NCBI RefSeq assembly: GCF_000376885.1
Contig: NZ_AQXR01000011.1
Location: 310,001 to 374,000, forward strand
Length of the DNA: 64,000 nucleotides
Direction: 5' to 3'
DNA from: Alloscardovia criceti DSM 17774
GTDB lineage: Bacteria; Actinomycetota; Actinomycetes; Actinomycetales; Bifidobacteriaceae
This document shows positions 10,141-20,795 of the stretch, piece after piece. Numbering within the stretch: position 1 is the stretch's first letter; every line of letters begins with the position of its first letter. Made by a program: the position numbers and the translations under genes. The notes beneath the pieces were generated by a model that was not told the DNA's origin, made no database searches, and saw only the letters and a program-made list of their open reading frames with translations.

Positions 10141-11937
10141 GTGTCTCAGACTGCATATAGAACACATCATGCCACTGATGTGACTGAAGAACTGATTGGC
10201 TCTACCGTCACCATTTCCGGATGGGTGGATCGTCGCCGTGATCATGGTGGTGTAGCATTCATCGATTTGCGTGACGCATCCGGTCTCGTACAGGTCGTGA
10301 TTAATGACGAAGAAACAGCGCGCCCACTGCGTAGCGAATTCGTTGTTTCCGTCACAGGTTTGGTTCGTCAGCGTCCAGAAGGCAATGAAAATGACCACCT
10401 CGTCACAGGTAAGGTTGAAATCGTTGCTGAGAAGATTGAGATTCTCGCAAAGTCTGCAGCACTGCCATTCCAGGTTTCCACCTCTTTGGAGAATGAATCC
10501 GAAACCCAGCTGCCAAGCGATGAAATTCGTTTGAAGTATCGTTACTTGGATTTGCGCCGTCCTCAGATGCACAAGAATTTACTTATGCGTTCCGCTATGT
10601 CTAAGGCTGCACGCAAGGCCTTGGATGAGATGGGCTTTACCGAAGTAGAAACACCTACCTTCATCAAGTCCACACCAGAAGGTGCACGCGACTTCCTCGT
10701 ACCTTCACGCTTAAACCCTGGCTCATGGTATGCATTGCCACAGTCTCCACAGCTGCTCAAACAGTTACTGATGGTCTCTGGCATTGAACGCTACTATCAG
10801 TTGGCGCGTTGCTACCGTGATGAGGACTTCCGTGCCGATCGTCAGCCTGAATTCACACAGTTGGATATGGAAATGGCTTTCGTCGGTCAAGAAGATGTCA
10901 TCGCTATGGCTGAGCGCGTGCTGAAGGAAGTATGGGCTTCTGCGGGACACGACATCACCATCCCATTCCCACGCATTACTTACAAAGATGCTATGGATAA
11001 GTACGGTTCTGATAAGCCAGATTTGCGTTTTGGCAACGAAATCGTGGAGCTGACCGACTACTTCAAGGACACACCATTTAGGGTATTCCAAGCGGATTAT
11101 GTGGGCGCAGTCGTATACTCTGGTGCTGCAGATTTGCCACGTCGTCAGTTCGACGGTTGGCAGGATTGGGCACGCCAGCGCGGTGCTAAGGGCTTGGCTT
11201 ATGTCCAGTTCGGCCAAGATGGCGAGCTCAAGGGACCTGTGGCGAAGAATCTTTCTGATGCAGAACGCGAAGGTTTGAAGACAGCTACCGGCGCTCACGA
11301 TGGCGATGCCGTATTCTTCGCAGCAGGCGCACGTGAGGCTTCTCAAACGCTACTGGGTGCAGCGCGTGTGGAAATTGCTAAGCGCGAGGGCATTCTTAAG
11401 AAGGACGAATTTGCCTTTACCTGGGTTGTGGATTTCCCATTGTTCAAGACGATTGAAGCAGATGATGACGATGTAGCCGTTGGTCATTCTAAGTGGACCT
11501 CTGTGCACCATCCATTCACCATGCCAAGCGCAGATTGGATCGACAATTTCGACAAGGATCCAGGACATGCCATGTCCGATTCCTACGACATCGTCTGCAA
11601 CGGTAACGAAATCGGCGGTGGATCCGTGCGTATTCACCGCGAAGATATCCAAGACCGCGTGCTCGATGTGTTGGGCATTGGTGCAGAAGAGGCAGAAGAC
11701 AAGTTTGGATTCTTGCTTGAGGCGTTCAAGTACGGTGCTCCTCCTCACGCAGGTGTGGCATTCGGCTGGGATCGCTGCGCTTCCATCTTGGCAGGCGAAG
11801 ATTCTATCCGCGACGTAATTGCTTTCCCTAAGGCGGGTGGCGGCACGGATCCATTAACCGGCGCTCCGGCTCCTATTTCCGATGAGCAGCGAGCTGAGAC
11901 GGGCGTGGATTACGATCCTGAGGAAGACGAAGACTAA
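10141..11937 (+). CDS. aspS: Aspartyl-tRNA synthetase (possibly non-discriminating)
   Basis: A 598-residue bacterial-type AspRS with an N-terminal OB-fold anticodon domain ([20 protein letters not shown]), a class II core with motif 2 ([20 protein letters not shown]), a GAD insertion domain near residues 300-420 and motif 3 ([10 protein letters not shown]). The start is GTG at 10141 after GAGGAATAAA. It may also charge tRNA-Asn if the Asp-tRNA amidation route is used, as in many actinobacteria, but nothing in the window settles this. Codon use (GCA, CCA, AAG-rich) resembles the highly expressed genes further on. Confidence 0.95.
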   Translation: MSQTAYRTHHATDVTEELIGSTVTISGWVDRRRDHGGVAFIDLRDASGLVQVVINDEETARPLRSEFVVSVTGLVRQRPEGNENDHLVTGKVEIVAEKIEILAKSAALPFQVSTSLENESETQLPSDEIRLKYRYLDLRRPQMHKNLLMRSAMSKAARKALDEMGFTEVETPTFIKSTPEGARDFLVPSRLNPGSWYALPQSPQLLKQLLMVSGIERYYQLARCYRDEDFRADRQPEFTQLDMEMAFVGQEDVIAMAERVLKEVWASAGHDITIPFPRITYKDAMDKYGSDKPDLRFGNEIVELTDYFKDTPFRVFQADYVGAVVYSGAADLPRRQFDGWQDWARQRGAKGLAYVQFGQDGELKGPVAKNLSDAEREGLKTATGAHDGDAVFFAAGAREASQTLLGAARVEIAKREGILKKDEFAFTWVVDFPLFKTIEADDDDVAVGHSKWTSVHHPFTMPSADWIDNFDKDPGHAMSDSYDIVCNGNEIGGGSVRIHREDIQDRVLDVLGIGAEEAEDKFGFLLEAFKYGAPPHAGVAFGWDRCASILAGEDSIRDVIAFPKAGGGTDPLTGAPAPISDEQRAETGVDYDPEEDED

Positions 11938-11961
11938 ATCGTTTTTGAGTGCTTATATGGT

Positions 11962-11991
11962 ATGGGGTGTGTATGAAAGTGCACGCCCCAT
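11962..11991 (+). terminator. Possible terminator after aspS
   Basis: A 10-bp stem with one G-T wobble (11962-11971 with 11982-11991) lies 25 bases after the aspS stop. It lacks a clear T run, so it is only a candidate. The rest of the 243-base gap up to the next gene shows no gene or recognised motif. Confidence 0.4.
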
Positions 11992-12180
11992 ATGCATATC
12001 AATACACTGCACTCCCAGTTTCCTCGATTGCGTACTGAGGATCCACGATTATGCGCGATGTGAGAAAACGCAATAGCCGCGTGAAAATTCGACACAAACG
12101 TACAATAAGAAGTACGCAGCTTTTCATGAAATATACGTAAAACGCAAGCTGAATACAAGAGAACGAAGCGGTAGACACAC

Positions 12181-14841
12181 ATGCATATAGATGAGCTCAT
12201 GCAATCCGAAGATTGGGTGAAACAACCTGCAAGCCTCGGCATGGCTGCGGAATCGATTGCGCAGTCAAGTGACGAGACTGGGCAGAACGCACCTGTTATC
12301 GATGAAACAGACTTGTTGGATATTTTCACACGATGGGTGCGCGGCACACGCGGCGTGGATTTATGGAGTCATCAGGAAGAAGCCATCGTCGATATTCTTT
12401 CTGGCGATCACACCATTGTGAACACGCCGACGGGTTCGGGTAAATCACTGATTGCGCTAGGCATGCATTTTATGGCGCTCTCCCAAGGGAAACGCTCATA
12501 CTATACGGCACCGATTAAGGCTTTGGTGTCGGAAAAATTCTTTGAACTCGTCTCTATTTTTGGGGCAAAAAATGTCGGCATGATTACCGGAGACTCGCAT
12601 ATTAATGCCGATGCGTTGATTATCTGCTGTACAGCCGAAGTGTTGGCGAATCAGGCCCTACGTGAGGGGGAGAAGGCCGATATTAGCAGTGTGGCAGTGG
12701 ATGAATTCCATTATTATGCCGATCCACACCGCGGTTGGGCATGGCAAGTGCCGCTCATTACCTTAACCCATACACAGTTTGTGCTCATGAGTGCGACTTT
12801 AGGTGATATTTCCGGCATTGCAGAATCGCTAGAAAAACTCAGTGGCCGCCCGGTCAGCATTGTGTCTCGCGCTCAGCGCCCTATTCCGCTGAGCTACGAG
12901 TATGTGGTCGATGACTTGCATAGTGTGGTCAGCGCGCAAAGCGAAAAGGGCAATGCGCCTATGTACATCGTGCATTTTGCACAGGAAGCCGCCGTGGAAA
13001 CGGCAGAAAAACTGGCTAATCTGGGTGTTGCAGATCGCGCTCAGCGCGAAGCAATTAAAAAGGCATTGGCCGGCACGCGCTTTTCTTCGGTATTCGGCAA
13101 AACGCTGAAGCGCATCCTTTTGACCGGTGTAGGCATTCATCATGCAGGCATGCTGCCGCGCTACCGTCGCTTGGTGGAAAATCTTGCGCAAGAAGGTCTG
13201 CTTTCGGTGATTTGTGGTACAGATACACTGGGGGTAGGTATCAATGTGCCTATTCATACGGTGATTTTTACGGCCTTGACGAAATACGATGGCTTTAGGC
13301 AGCGTCGATTGCGTGCGCGCGAATTTCACCAAATTGCCGGCCGTGCAGGGCGCAGTGGCTTCGATTCTGAAGGACTGGTTATTGCCTTGGCACCGGAGCA
13401 TGAGATTGAAAATGCGAAGGCCGTAGCTAAGGCAGGGGATGATCCGAAGAAGCTGAAGAAGATTAAGCGTAAGAAGGCTCCGGAAGGCTTCGTAAATTGG
13501 ACCGAATCTACCTTTACGAAGTTGATTGAGTCTGAGCCAGAAACCTTGCAGCCGCATATGCAGATTACGCATTCCATGGTGCTGAGCGAGATTTATCAGG
13601 GTGGAGATGCATGGAAACGCATTCTTGCACTGATTAAGCACAGTCAAGTCGGAGCAGAATATCAAGAGAAGCTACGTGAAACGGCTGCGAATATCTTCCA
13701 AACCTTAATGGATGCGCATATCGTGGAAAAGTGGGAGCTGGACGACGGCTCTATGGAATACAATCTGACCATCGATATGCCGGATAATCTGGCCTTGGAT
13801 CAGCCGTTATCGCCTTTTATGATTGCAGCGCTGGAACTGCTCGATCCAGAGAGTGACACATACGCGTTGGATGTAGTGTCGATTGTGGAATCGATTCTGG
13901 AAAATCCTCCGCAGGTTTTGCGTGTCCAGCAAAGGCGTGCGCGCGATGTGGCCATGCGCGAGATGAAGGATGACGGTCTCGAGTATGACGAGCGCATGGA
14001 AGAACTACAAAAAATCACGTATCCACAGCCGCTGGCTGAGCTCATCGTGTCCGCATTTGAGCAGTATTGCAAGGATGTACCGTGGGCTGCTGACTATGAG
14101 GTTCAGTGTAAATCAGTGGTGCGCGACATGGTGGAAACGGCCAGTTCGTTTTCTCAATACGTGTCTGCTATGGGCATTGCACGCAGTGAAGGCACGCTGC
14201 TGCGTTATCTTTCAGATGCGTATAGGGCTTTGAGCAAGAGTGTGCCGGATGCAAAGAAAAACGAGCAACTCGATGATATTATCGACTGGCTATCCGTCAT
14301 CGTCCACAGTGTGGACTCCTCACTGGTCGATGAGTGGGAGCAGGCTGCAGGATTGGCCCAGGCGGCTCGAGAGGGCTTGGATATCCTCGACACCCAGATG
14401 CGTAGTGCTCAGGCTGCTCCGCCAGAAATCGATCAATTACTGGCACATAAAAAGGGCTTAATTGCATTGGTGCGCAATGCCTTGATGCGTCGAGTGGAGC
14501 TGATGAATCAAGATAATCCAGAGGCATTAGCACAGCTGGATGCCCAGTGGGGTATGCGCATCCATGACTGGGAAGATGCTTTGGATGACTTTTACGAAGA
14601 TCACGAGGGCTTGCTCACGAATGCGGATGCGCGCTCTGCGCGATTCTTTATGCTGGATGATTCTAAAGAAAAAACGCATCACCGGTGGCGTGTGCGCCAA
14701 ATTCTCTGCGATGTGGAGGGTGACTATGATTGGGCTATCGATGGCGTCGTCGATTTGGATAGTACGCTTGAGGAGGGCGAAGTAGTGTTTGAAAGCTACG
14801 ATGTGAATGTTATTGAAGAGCTGGAATACTGGGATTATTAA
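12181..14841 (+). CDS. DEAD/DEAH-box helicase with C-terminal DUF3516 (SKI2-like)
   Basis: An 886-residue superfamily 2 helicase. Motifs seen: NTPTGSGKSL (Walker A), YYTAPIKAL (Ia), VAVDEFHYY (DEFH in place of the usual DEVH), LMSATLGD (III), TDTLGVGINVP (V) and HQIAGRAGRSGFD (VI). The C-terminal 400 residues match DUF3516, an actinobacterial module attached to such helicases. The role is probably RNA processing or turnover, by analogy with SKI2/HelY proteins, but has not been shown from this sequence. A second SKI2-like helicase lies at 52497-55040. The ATG at 12181 has a weak upstream GAACGAAG. Confidence 0.85.
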   Translation: MHIDELMQSEDWVKQPASLGMAAESIAQSSDETGQNAPVIDETDLLDIFTRWVRGTRGVDLWSHQEEAIVDILSGDHTIVNTPTGSGKSLIALGMHFMALSQGKRSYYTAPIKALVSEKFFELVSIFGAKNVGMITGDSHINADALIICCTAEVLANQALREGEKADISSVAVDEFHYYADPHRGWAWQVPLITLTHTQFVLMSATLGDISGIAESLEKLSGRPVSIVSRAQRPIPLSYEYVVDDLHSVVSAQSEKGNAPMYIVHFAQEAAVETAEKLANLGVADRAQREAIKKALAGTRFSSVFGKTLKRILLTGVGIHHAGMLPRYRRLVENLAQEGLLSVICGTDTLGVGINVPIHTVIFTALTKYDGFRQRRLRAREFHQIAGRAGRSGFDSEGLVIALAPEHEIENAKAVAKAGDDPKKLKKIKRKKAPEGFVNWTESTFTKLIESEPETLQPHMQITHSMVLSEIYQGGDAWKRILALIKHSQVGAEYQEKLRETAANIFQTLMDAHIVEKWELDDGSMEYNLTIDMPDNLALDQPLSPFMIAALELLDPESDTYALDVVSIVESILENPPQVLRVQQRRARDVAMREMKDDGLEYDERMEELQKITYPQPLAELIVSAFEQYCKDVPWAADYEVQCKSVVRDMVETASSFSQYVSAMGIARSEGTLLRYLSDAYRALSKSVPDAKKNEQLDDIIDWLSVIVHSVDSSLVDEWEQAAGLAQAAREGLDILDTQMRSAQAAPPEIDQLLAHKKGLIALVRNALMRRVELMNQDNPEALAQLDAQWGMRIHDWEDALDDFYEDHEGLLTNADARSARFFMLDDSKEKTHHRWRVRQILCDVEGDYDWAIDGVVDLDSTLEEGEVVFESYDVNVIEELEYWDY

Positions 14842-14917
14842 TCTCGCGTAGGGCAGAAAGAACGAGTGTCGGTATACAGTCAAAATAAGCTCACATTGTC
14901 AGTCGGATGGATGAAGC

Positions 14918-16330
14918 ATGGTAGATGATCTTTTTAGCGCAGCACAGGTGGATGAATCCATAGTCCGCCCACTTGCTGTGCGCATGCGTCCTACCACTCT
15001 CGATGAGGTGCTCGGTCAGGATCATGTGCTGGGTCCGGGATCGCCTTTGCGTAGAGTAGCGGCGCCGGTTTCGCACGGGCGCACGGCACCCACGTCTTTG
15101 ATATTGTTTGGTCCGCCAGGTGTGGGGAAAACCACGTTGGCGTATATCGTGGCTCAGCAGTCTGGCCGTGCTTTCGAAGAATTATCTGCGGTAACCTCCG
15201 GTGTAAAAGATGTAAGAGCGGTGCTGTCTCGCGCCCATGAGCGTCTGGTTACCACCGGTCAAGAAACTGTGCTCTTTATCGATGAAGTGCATCGGTTCTC
15301 GAAATCCCAGCAGGACGCCTTGCTGCCAAGTGTGGAAAATCGCGATATTACCTTTATTGCTGCAACCACAGAAAATCCCAGCTTTTCCATTATTTCGCCG
15401 CTAATTTCCCGATCTGTGGTGGTGAAGTTAAATTCTCTAGAAGCCTCGGATATTGAGGAGCTAGTGCGCAGGGCCATTCATGCGCCGCAGGGACTCAATG
15501 ATGAAATACGCGTCACGGATGCGGCCATCGCAGATATTGCACGGCTGAGCGGGGGAGATGCGCGCAAGTCATTAACGATTTTGGAGGCTTCTGCTGGCTC
15601 CGTAGCCATTGAGAGACAACGGAAAAAAGGCGAGCGGCGTCCGGTTGTCGATCCATCTGTGGTCAGTTCCGTCATCGATGTGGCTCAGCTGAATTATGAC
15701 AAATCCGGCGATAATCATTATGATGTCGCTAGTGCCTTTATCAAATCCATGCGCGGTTCTGATCCGGATGCGGCCTTGCATTATTTGGCTCGTATGCTCA
15801 AGGCCGGTGAAGATCCACGATTTATCGCACGACGTATTATGATTGCCGCCAGTGAAGAGGTAGGCATGGCTGCACCTCAGATACTGCAGGTGACCGTTGC
15901 TGCCGCTCAAGCCGTGGCTTTGGTGGGCATGCCGGAAGCCCGTATCATTCTCGGTGAAGCAGTGTTGGCGGTGGCTACGGCGCCGAAATCTAATGCAAGC
16001 TATAACGCCATTAATGCGGCTCTGGCGGATGTGGAAAAGGGCAATATTGGCCAAGTTCCTTTGCATTTAAGAAATGCGCCGACCAAACTTATGGAAGAAT
16101 TTGGCAATGCCAAGGGGTACATCTATGCCCATGATGTGCCCGGCGCGGTAGCTACTCAAGAGTATTTGCCAGAGGAACTGCGAGACCGGGAGTACTACAA
16201 GCCAACGGATCGCGGATATGAGCGAGAAATTGGCCCACGCGTAGAGCGTATCCGAGAAATTTTGCATGCGAACAGACCACAAAATAAACCACAGGAGGGC
16301 AAGCATGACGACCATGAAGAAAGCAGATAA
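14918..16330 (+). CDS. rarA: Replication-associated recombination protein A, AAA+ ATPase
   Basis: A 470-residue MgsA/RarA/WRNIP1-type ATPase that acts at stalled replication forks. It has the RPTTLDEVLGQDHVLG N-terminal signature, Walker A GPPGVGKTT, Walker B VLFIDEVHRF, sensor 1 (IAATTENPSF), an arginine in LSGGDARKSL and the C-terminal tetramerisation domain (YIYAHDVPGAVATQEYLPEE). The start follows GGATGGA. Its 3' end overlaps the start of nadE by 26 bases, so the two share a transcript. Confidence 0.92.
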   Translation: MVDDLFSAAQVDESIVRPLAVRMRPTTLDEVLGQDHVLGPGSPLRRVAAPVSHGRTAPTSLILFGPPGVGKTTLAYIVAQQSGRAFEELSAVTSGVKDVRAVLSRAHERLVTTGQETVLFIDEVHRFSKSQQDALLPSVENRDITFIAATTENPSFSIISPLISRSVVVKLNSLEASDIEELVRRAIHAPQGLNDEIRVTDAAIADIARLSGGDARKSLTILEASAGSVAIERQRKKGERRPVVDPSVVSSVIDVAQLNYDKSGDNHYDVASAFIKSMRGSDPDAALHYLARMLKAGEDPRFIARRIMIAASEEVGMAAPQILQVTVAAAQAVALVGMPEARIILGEAVLAVATAPKSNASYNAINAALADVEKGNIGQVPLHLRNAPTKLMEEFGNAKGYIYAHDVPGAVATQEYLPEELRDREYYKPTDRGYEREIGPRVERIREILHANRPQNKPQEGKHDDHEESR

Positions 16331-17972
16331 CCTAACTTTTGCGCTTGCACAAATCGATACCAGTGTGGGAGCAATTGATGCGAATAAGCAGAAGGTATGC
16401 GATTATGCTGCCCAAGCCCGTGAGCGTGGTGCGCGTGTAGTGGTATTTCCAGAAATGACCATTACCGGCTATCCTATCGAGGACTTGGCCTTCCGCGCAA
16501 CCTTTCGCAGACGCGCAGAACATGCGGCTTTAGAGCTCGCTGAAGAGCTGGTATCCCAAGGCTTAGGCGATATCTACGTTGTCATCGGCACCGTGGGAAC
16601 GTTGACGAGTGGCACTGCCGCGGATGATGACAGGCCTACAAACCGCTTGCTCGTGCTCCATGAGGGGCATATTCTCAGCACGTATGATAAGCAATTTCTC
16701 CCCAATTACGGCGTTTTCGATGAATTTAGAATCTTCACGCCGGGTCATGACACCTTGGTTATGAACATCGATGGGTATCGAGTAGGTTTCGCCATCTGCG
16801 AGGATATTTGGCAAGATGATGGGCCGGCTATTCAGCTTGCCCAGTCGCGCCTCGATGTATTGGTGACGATTAATGGCTCACCTTTCGAAGAAAATAAGGA
16901 TCATACGCGTACAGACTTGTGCATACAACGCGCGGGTGAAGTGCATGCGCCGGTGATGTATGTGAACCAAGTGGGCGGCCAGGATGATTTGGTCTTCGAC
17001 GGCGGCAGTTTTGTCATCAATGAAAAAGGCGAACTACTGGCGCGCCTGAACCGGTTTGACGAGGATCTGCGCATATGGACTCTCCATGCGGATGGTTCGA
17101 GCTGCACCGATGATATGGCTCCGGAAATGAGCACGGATGAAATGGTGTACCGTGCGTGCGTGCTGGGCTTGCGCGATTATATGCGTAAGAATGGCTTTAA
17201 CGGGGTCGTGCTGGGCATGTCCGGTGGTATCGATTCGGCGCTCGTGGCTACTATGGCGGCGGATGCCTGCGGTGGGGAGAATGTGTGGGGCATTTCCATG
17301 CCGAGTATGTACTCCTCGGATGGGTCAAAGGATGATGCGGCACAATTGGCAGAAAATCTCGGTGCACATTACGAAGTTCAGCCTATCGAGCCGATTTTCA
17401 AGGGTTATCAGGCACAGCTCCAGCTCCAGGGCATCGCCGAAGAAAACCTACAGGCTCGCATACGCGGCGTCATCGTGATGGCATACTCGAATTCACACGG
17501 CTTGCTGACCTTGGCAACAGGCAATAAGTCGGAATGCGCCTGCGGATATTCCACTATTTATGGCGATGCGGTAGGCGGGTATGCACCTATTAAAGATGTG
17601 TTGAAAACCCGCGTATGGCAGTTGTCACGCTGGCGCAATGCATACGCAGAAAGTCAAGGCGAGCTGCCACCTATTCCAGAGAATTCTATTATCAAGCCAC
17701 CAAGCGCGGAGCTTCGTCCGGGGCAGAAGGACTCCGATTCCTTGCCGCAGTATGAATTGCTCGATGCTGTGCTGGAAGCCTATATCGAAAAAGCTCACGG
17801 CCGCGAGGACTTGCTGGCTGATGGTTTCGACGAGAAGACCGTGGACACGGTGATGCGATTGGTGGATAGGGCAGAGTGGAAGCGCCGTCAGTACCCATTG
17901 GGTCCAAAGGTTACCGCTTTGGCTTTCGGCCGCGATCGCCGACTGCCCGTCACGAACGCCTTTAGAGAGTAG
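16305..17972 (+). CDS. nadE: Glutamine-dependent NAD+ synthetase
   Basis: Last step of NAD synthesis: amidates nicotinate adenine dinucleotide using glutamine. The 555-residue protein fuses an N-terminal nitrilase-type glutaminase (residues 1-265: VVFPEMTITGYPIEDL with the Glu, YDKQFLPNYGVFDE with the Lys, VGFAICEDIWQD with the Cys nucleophile) to an ammonia-dependent synthetase carrying the PP-loop GMSGGIDSAL. The ATG at 16305 is chosen because AGGAGGG precedes it at about six bases; it lies inside rarA. The next ATG, at 16314, is less well spaced. A strong terminator follows. Confidence 0.95.
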   Translation: MTTMKKADNLTFALAQIDTSVGAIDANKQKVCDYAAQARERGARVVVFPEMTITGYPIEDLAFRATFRRRAEHAALELAEELVSQGLGDIYVVIGTVGTLTSGTAADDDRPTNRLLVLHEGHILSTYDKQFLPNYGVFDEFRIFTPGHDTLVMNIDGYRVGFAICEDIWQDDGPAIQLAQSRLDVLVTINGSPFEENKDHTRTDLCIQRAGEVHAPVMYVNQVGGQDDLVFDGGSFVINEKGELLARLNRFDEDLRIWTLHADGSSCTDDMAPEMSTDEMVYRACVLGLRDYMRKNGFNGVVLGMSGGIDSALVATMAADACGGENVWGISMPSMYSSDGSKDDAAQLAENLGAHYEVQPIEPIFKGYQAQLQLQGIAEENLQARIRGVIVMAYSNSHGLLTLATGNKSECACGYSTIYGDAVGGYAPIKDVLKTRVWQLSRWRNAYAESQGELPPIPENSIIKPPSAELRPGQKDSDSLPQYELLDAVLEAYIEKAHGREDLLADGFDEKTVDTVMRLVDRAEWKRRQYPLGPKVTALAFGRDRRLPVTNAFRE

Positions 17973-17994
17973 TAGCGAAATTTCGGTACAACAT

Positions 17995-18027
17995 AGTGGT
18001 GTCCTCGTGCAGAGGACACCACTTTTT
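17995..18027 (+). terminator. Intrinsic terminator after nadE
   Basis: A 12-bp perfect stem (17995-18006 with 18012-18023) and five-base loop, followed by TTTT. It lies 22 bases after the nadE stop and separates nadE from pflB. Confidence 0.88.
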
Positions 18028-18114
18028 ATGCACTGTGGAGGGCTGTATCAACGAAAAGTATGAAAAATTATCAATATTATTAAAGGCTCTTTTAAGAACA
18101 CGCAAAAGCTGAAA

Positions 18115-18130
18115 TGTGAGCAAGGTCACG
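18115..18130. promoter_or_regulatory. CRP/GlxR-type palindrome upstream of pflB
   Basis: TGTGA at 18115-18119, six bases, then TCACG at 18126-18130, nearly the full CRP-family consensus TGTGA-N6-TCACA. It sits about 100 bases before the pflB start, in a 257-base gap that otherwise holds the nadE terminator and AT-rich sequence with a possible -10 (TAGAAT) near 18166. The match is seen; regulation by a CRP/FNR-family protein is inferred. Confidence 0.5.
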
Positions 18131-18228
18131 TCAATTTCGCCGGTATGAATTGTCGGAGTCGATTAGAATAATAAGTGTTCGGCGTTGAACATAAGGCTTC
18201 GCCGTTTATGCAACCACAAGGAGAAATA

Positions 18229-20586
18229 ATGGCAGCTGTAGATACAAATGCTGTTTCCGTTGAAGAACTCCAGGCCCAGGCTTGGGAAGGTTTTGCAGAC
18301 GGTAATTGGAAGTCCGACATTGATGTACGTGACTTCATCCAAAAGAACTATACCCCATACGAAGGCGATGAATCCTTCTTGGCAAATGCTACGGACAAGA
18401 CCAAGCATTTGTGGAAGAAGCTCGATGATGAATACCTCGCTGTTGAGCGTAAGCAGCGCGTTTATGATGTAGATACTCACACACCAGCAGATATTGATGC
18501 ATTCCCAGCTGGATATATCGATGATCAAGATGATGTTATTGTAGGTCTTCAGACAGATGTCCCTTGCAAGCGCGCAATGATGCCAAACGGTGGCTGGCGC
18601 ATGGTTGAGCAGGCTATTCGTGAGGCTGGTAAGGAACCAGATCCTGAAATCAAGAAGATCTTCACCAAGTACCGCAAGACTCACAACGATGGCGTTTTCG
18701 GCGTATACACCGCACGTATCAAGCGCGCACGTCACTCCAAGATTCTCACTGGTCTTCCAGATGCTTACGGCCGCGGTCGTATCATCGGTGATTACCGTCG
18801 TGTAGCACTTTATGGTGTGAACGCTTTGATTCAGTTCAAGCAGCGTGATAAGGATTCTATCCCTTATCGCAACGACTTCACCGAGACGGAAATCGAGCAC
18901 TGGATCCGCTTCCGCGAAGAGCATGACGAGCAGATTAAGGCTTTGAAGAAGCTCATCATCCTCGGTAACGAGTACGGTCTCGATCTTTCTCGTCCAGCTA
19001 TGAACGCTAAGGAAGCTGTACAGTGGACCTACATGGGCTACCTCGCTTCCATCAAGAGCCAGGATGGCGCAGCAATGTCCATCGGTCGTTTGTCTGCATT
19101 CTTTGATGCATACTTCGAGCGTGATTTCGCACGCGGCGTTCTCACTGAAACCGAAGCTCAGGAAATCATCGATAACATCGTGATGAAGCTTCGTATCGTA
19201 CGCTTCTTGCGCACCAAGGATTACGACAACATCTTCTCCGGTGATCCTTACTGGGCAACGTGGTCAGATGCAGGTTTCGGCGATGACGGTCGTACTTTGG
19301 TCACGAAGACCTCCTTCCGCTTGCTCAACACCTTGACTCTTGAGCACCTCGGACCAGGACCAGAGCCAAACATCACCATCTTCTGGGATCCAAAGCTTCC
19401 TGAGGGATACAAGCGCTTCTGCGCACGCATCTCCATCGACACTTCTGCTATCCAGTACGAATCCGATAAGGATATTCGTTCTCACTGGGGCGACGATGCA
19501 GCTATTGCTTGCTGCGTATCCCCAATGCGCGTAGGCAAGCAGATGCAGTTCTTCGCAGCTCGCGTAAACACTGCAAAGGCATTCCTCTATGCATTGAACG
19601 ATGGTCGCGATGAGATGTCCGGTATGCGCGTCATCGACTCCGGCGTTATCGATCCAGTAAAGTTCAACGAAGATGGATCCTTGAACTTCGAATCCGTACA
19701 GGCAAACTATGAGAAGGCTCTCGAATGGTTGTCTGAGACCTATGTCGAAGCATTGAACATCATCCACTACATGCACGATAAGTATGCATACGAGTCCATC
19801 GAAATGGCTTTGCACGATAAGGAAGTGTATCGTACACTCGGTTGCGGTATGTCTGGTCTGTCTATCGCAGCAGATTCCCTCGCAGCTGTAAAGTATGCAA
19901 AGGTCTTCCCAATCTACAACAAGGATGCACAGGGCACTCCAGAGTATGTAGAAGGTGCACCAGATGATTTGATTGTCAACTTCCGTACGGAGGGTGAATT
20001 CCCTGTATACGGTAACGATGATGATCGTGCTGATGACCTTGCAAAGTGGGTTGTATCCACTGTTATGGGTCAGGTTCGTCGCCTGCCTGTATACCGCGGT
20101 GCAGTTCCAACTCAGTCTGTACTGACCATTACTTCTAACGTAGAGTATGGAAAGAACACCGGTTCCTTCCCATCAGGACACAAGAAGGGTACCCCATTCG
20201 CTCCAGGTGCAAACCCAGAGAACGGTATGGATTCCCACGGTATGTTGCCTTCCATGTTCTCCGTAGGCAAGATTGATTACGATGATGCACTCGATGGTAT
20301 CTCCCTGACCAACACCATCACACCTGATGGTTTGGGTCGCGATGAGTCTGAGCGTATCAACAACCTCGTTGGCATCTTGGATGCGGGTAACGGTCACGGT
20401 CTGTACCATGCAAACATCAATGTGTTGCGCAAGGAGCAGCTCGAGGATGCTGTTGAGCACCCAGAGAAGTACCCACACTTGACCGTGCGTGTATCTGGTT
20501 ACGCTGTAAACTTCGTAAAGCTTACTAAGGAACAGCAGCTCGATGTTATTTCTCGTACCTTCCACGCTGGTGCAGTATCTGACTAA
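18229..20586 (+). CDS. pflB: Formate C-acetyltransferase (pyruvate formate-lyase)
   Basis: Converts pyruvate and CoA to acetyl-CoA and formate in anaerobic fermentation; in bifidobacteria it diverts part of the pyruvate from lactate and gains ATP through acetate. The 785-residue protein has the catalytic Cys-Cys pair in AIACCVSPM and the glycyl-radical site RVSGYAV (Gly about 757) near the C-terminus. The ATG at 18229 is chosen because AAGGAG precedes it; an upstream in-frame start at 18175 has no ribosome site. Its activase gene follows 209 bases later, after a terminator. Codon use is strongly biased (GCA, CCA, GTA, AAC, AAG), as expected for very high expression. A CRP-like palindrome lies upstream. 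Confidence 0.97.
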   Translation: MAAVDTNAVSVEELQAQAWEGFADGNWKSDIDVRDFIQKNYTPYEGDESFLANATDKTKHLWKKLDDEYLAVERKQRVYDVDTHTPADIDAFPAGYIDDQDDVIVGLQTDVPCKRAMMPNGGWRMVEQAIREAGKEPDPEIKKIFTKYRKTHNDGVFGVYTARIKRARHSKILTGLPDAYGRGRIIGDYRRVALYGVNALIQFKQRDKDSIPYRNDFTETEIEHWIRFREEHDEQIKALKKLIILGNEYGLDLSRPAMNAKEAVQWTYMGYLASIKSQDGAAMSIGRLSAFFDAYFERDFARGVLTETEAQEIIDNIVMKLRIVRFLRTKDYDNIFSGDPYWATWSDAGFGDDGRTLVTKTSFRLLNTLTLEHLGPGPEPNITIFWDPKLPEGYKRFCARISIDTSAIQYESDKDIRSHWGDDAAIACCVSPMRVGKQMQFFAARVNTAKAFLYALNDGRDEMSGMRVIDSGVIDPVKFNEDGSLNFESVQANYEKALEWLSETYVEALNIIHYMHDKYAYESIEMALHDKEVYRTLGCGMSGLSIAADSLAAVKYAKVFPIYNKDAQGTPEYVEGAPDDLIVNFRTEGEFPVYGNDDDRADDLAKWVVSTVMGQVRRLPVYRGAVPTQSVLTITSNVEYGKNTGSFPSGHKKGTPFAPGANPENGMDSHGMLPSMFSVGKIDYDDALDGISLTNTITPDGLGRDESERINNLVGILDAGNGHGLYHANINVLRKEQLEDAVEHPEKYPHLTVRVSGYAVNFVKLTKEQQLDVISRTFHAGAVSD

Positions 20587-20645
20587 GAGCAGTGTCTAGC
20601 CGAGAGTAAAGACTCAGCATCACGAACTAATTCCTAGTCGTGGTT

Positions 20646-20684
20646 GAAAGAGGCGGGGTGTGCTACCTCGCCTCTTTCCTTTGA
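20646..20684 (+). terminator. Terminator between pflB and pflA
   Basis: A 14-bp stem with one G-T pair (20646-20659 with 20665-20678) and a five-base loop is followed by CTTTG. The T run is interrupted, so some read-through into pflA is possible. pflA probably also has its own promoter in the 110 bases that follow. Confidence 0.7.
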
Positions 20685-20795
20685 GCGTAGAGTATGAGCA
20701 TAGGGTTATCGTTCATCGGTATAATCGAAATATAACGAATCTAATACGTGTAAGCTTTCTTCCTGAATTGCGAAAGAGTCGAAGGAGACTGAATA

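Noticed and set aside
14896-14918. TTGTCAGT before rarA as a PafBC-type DNA-damage promoter
   Set aside because: The first half fits the known motif TTGTCRGTG-N8-TANNNT, but no TANNNT follows at the right distance, and the rarA start lies too close.
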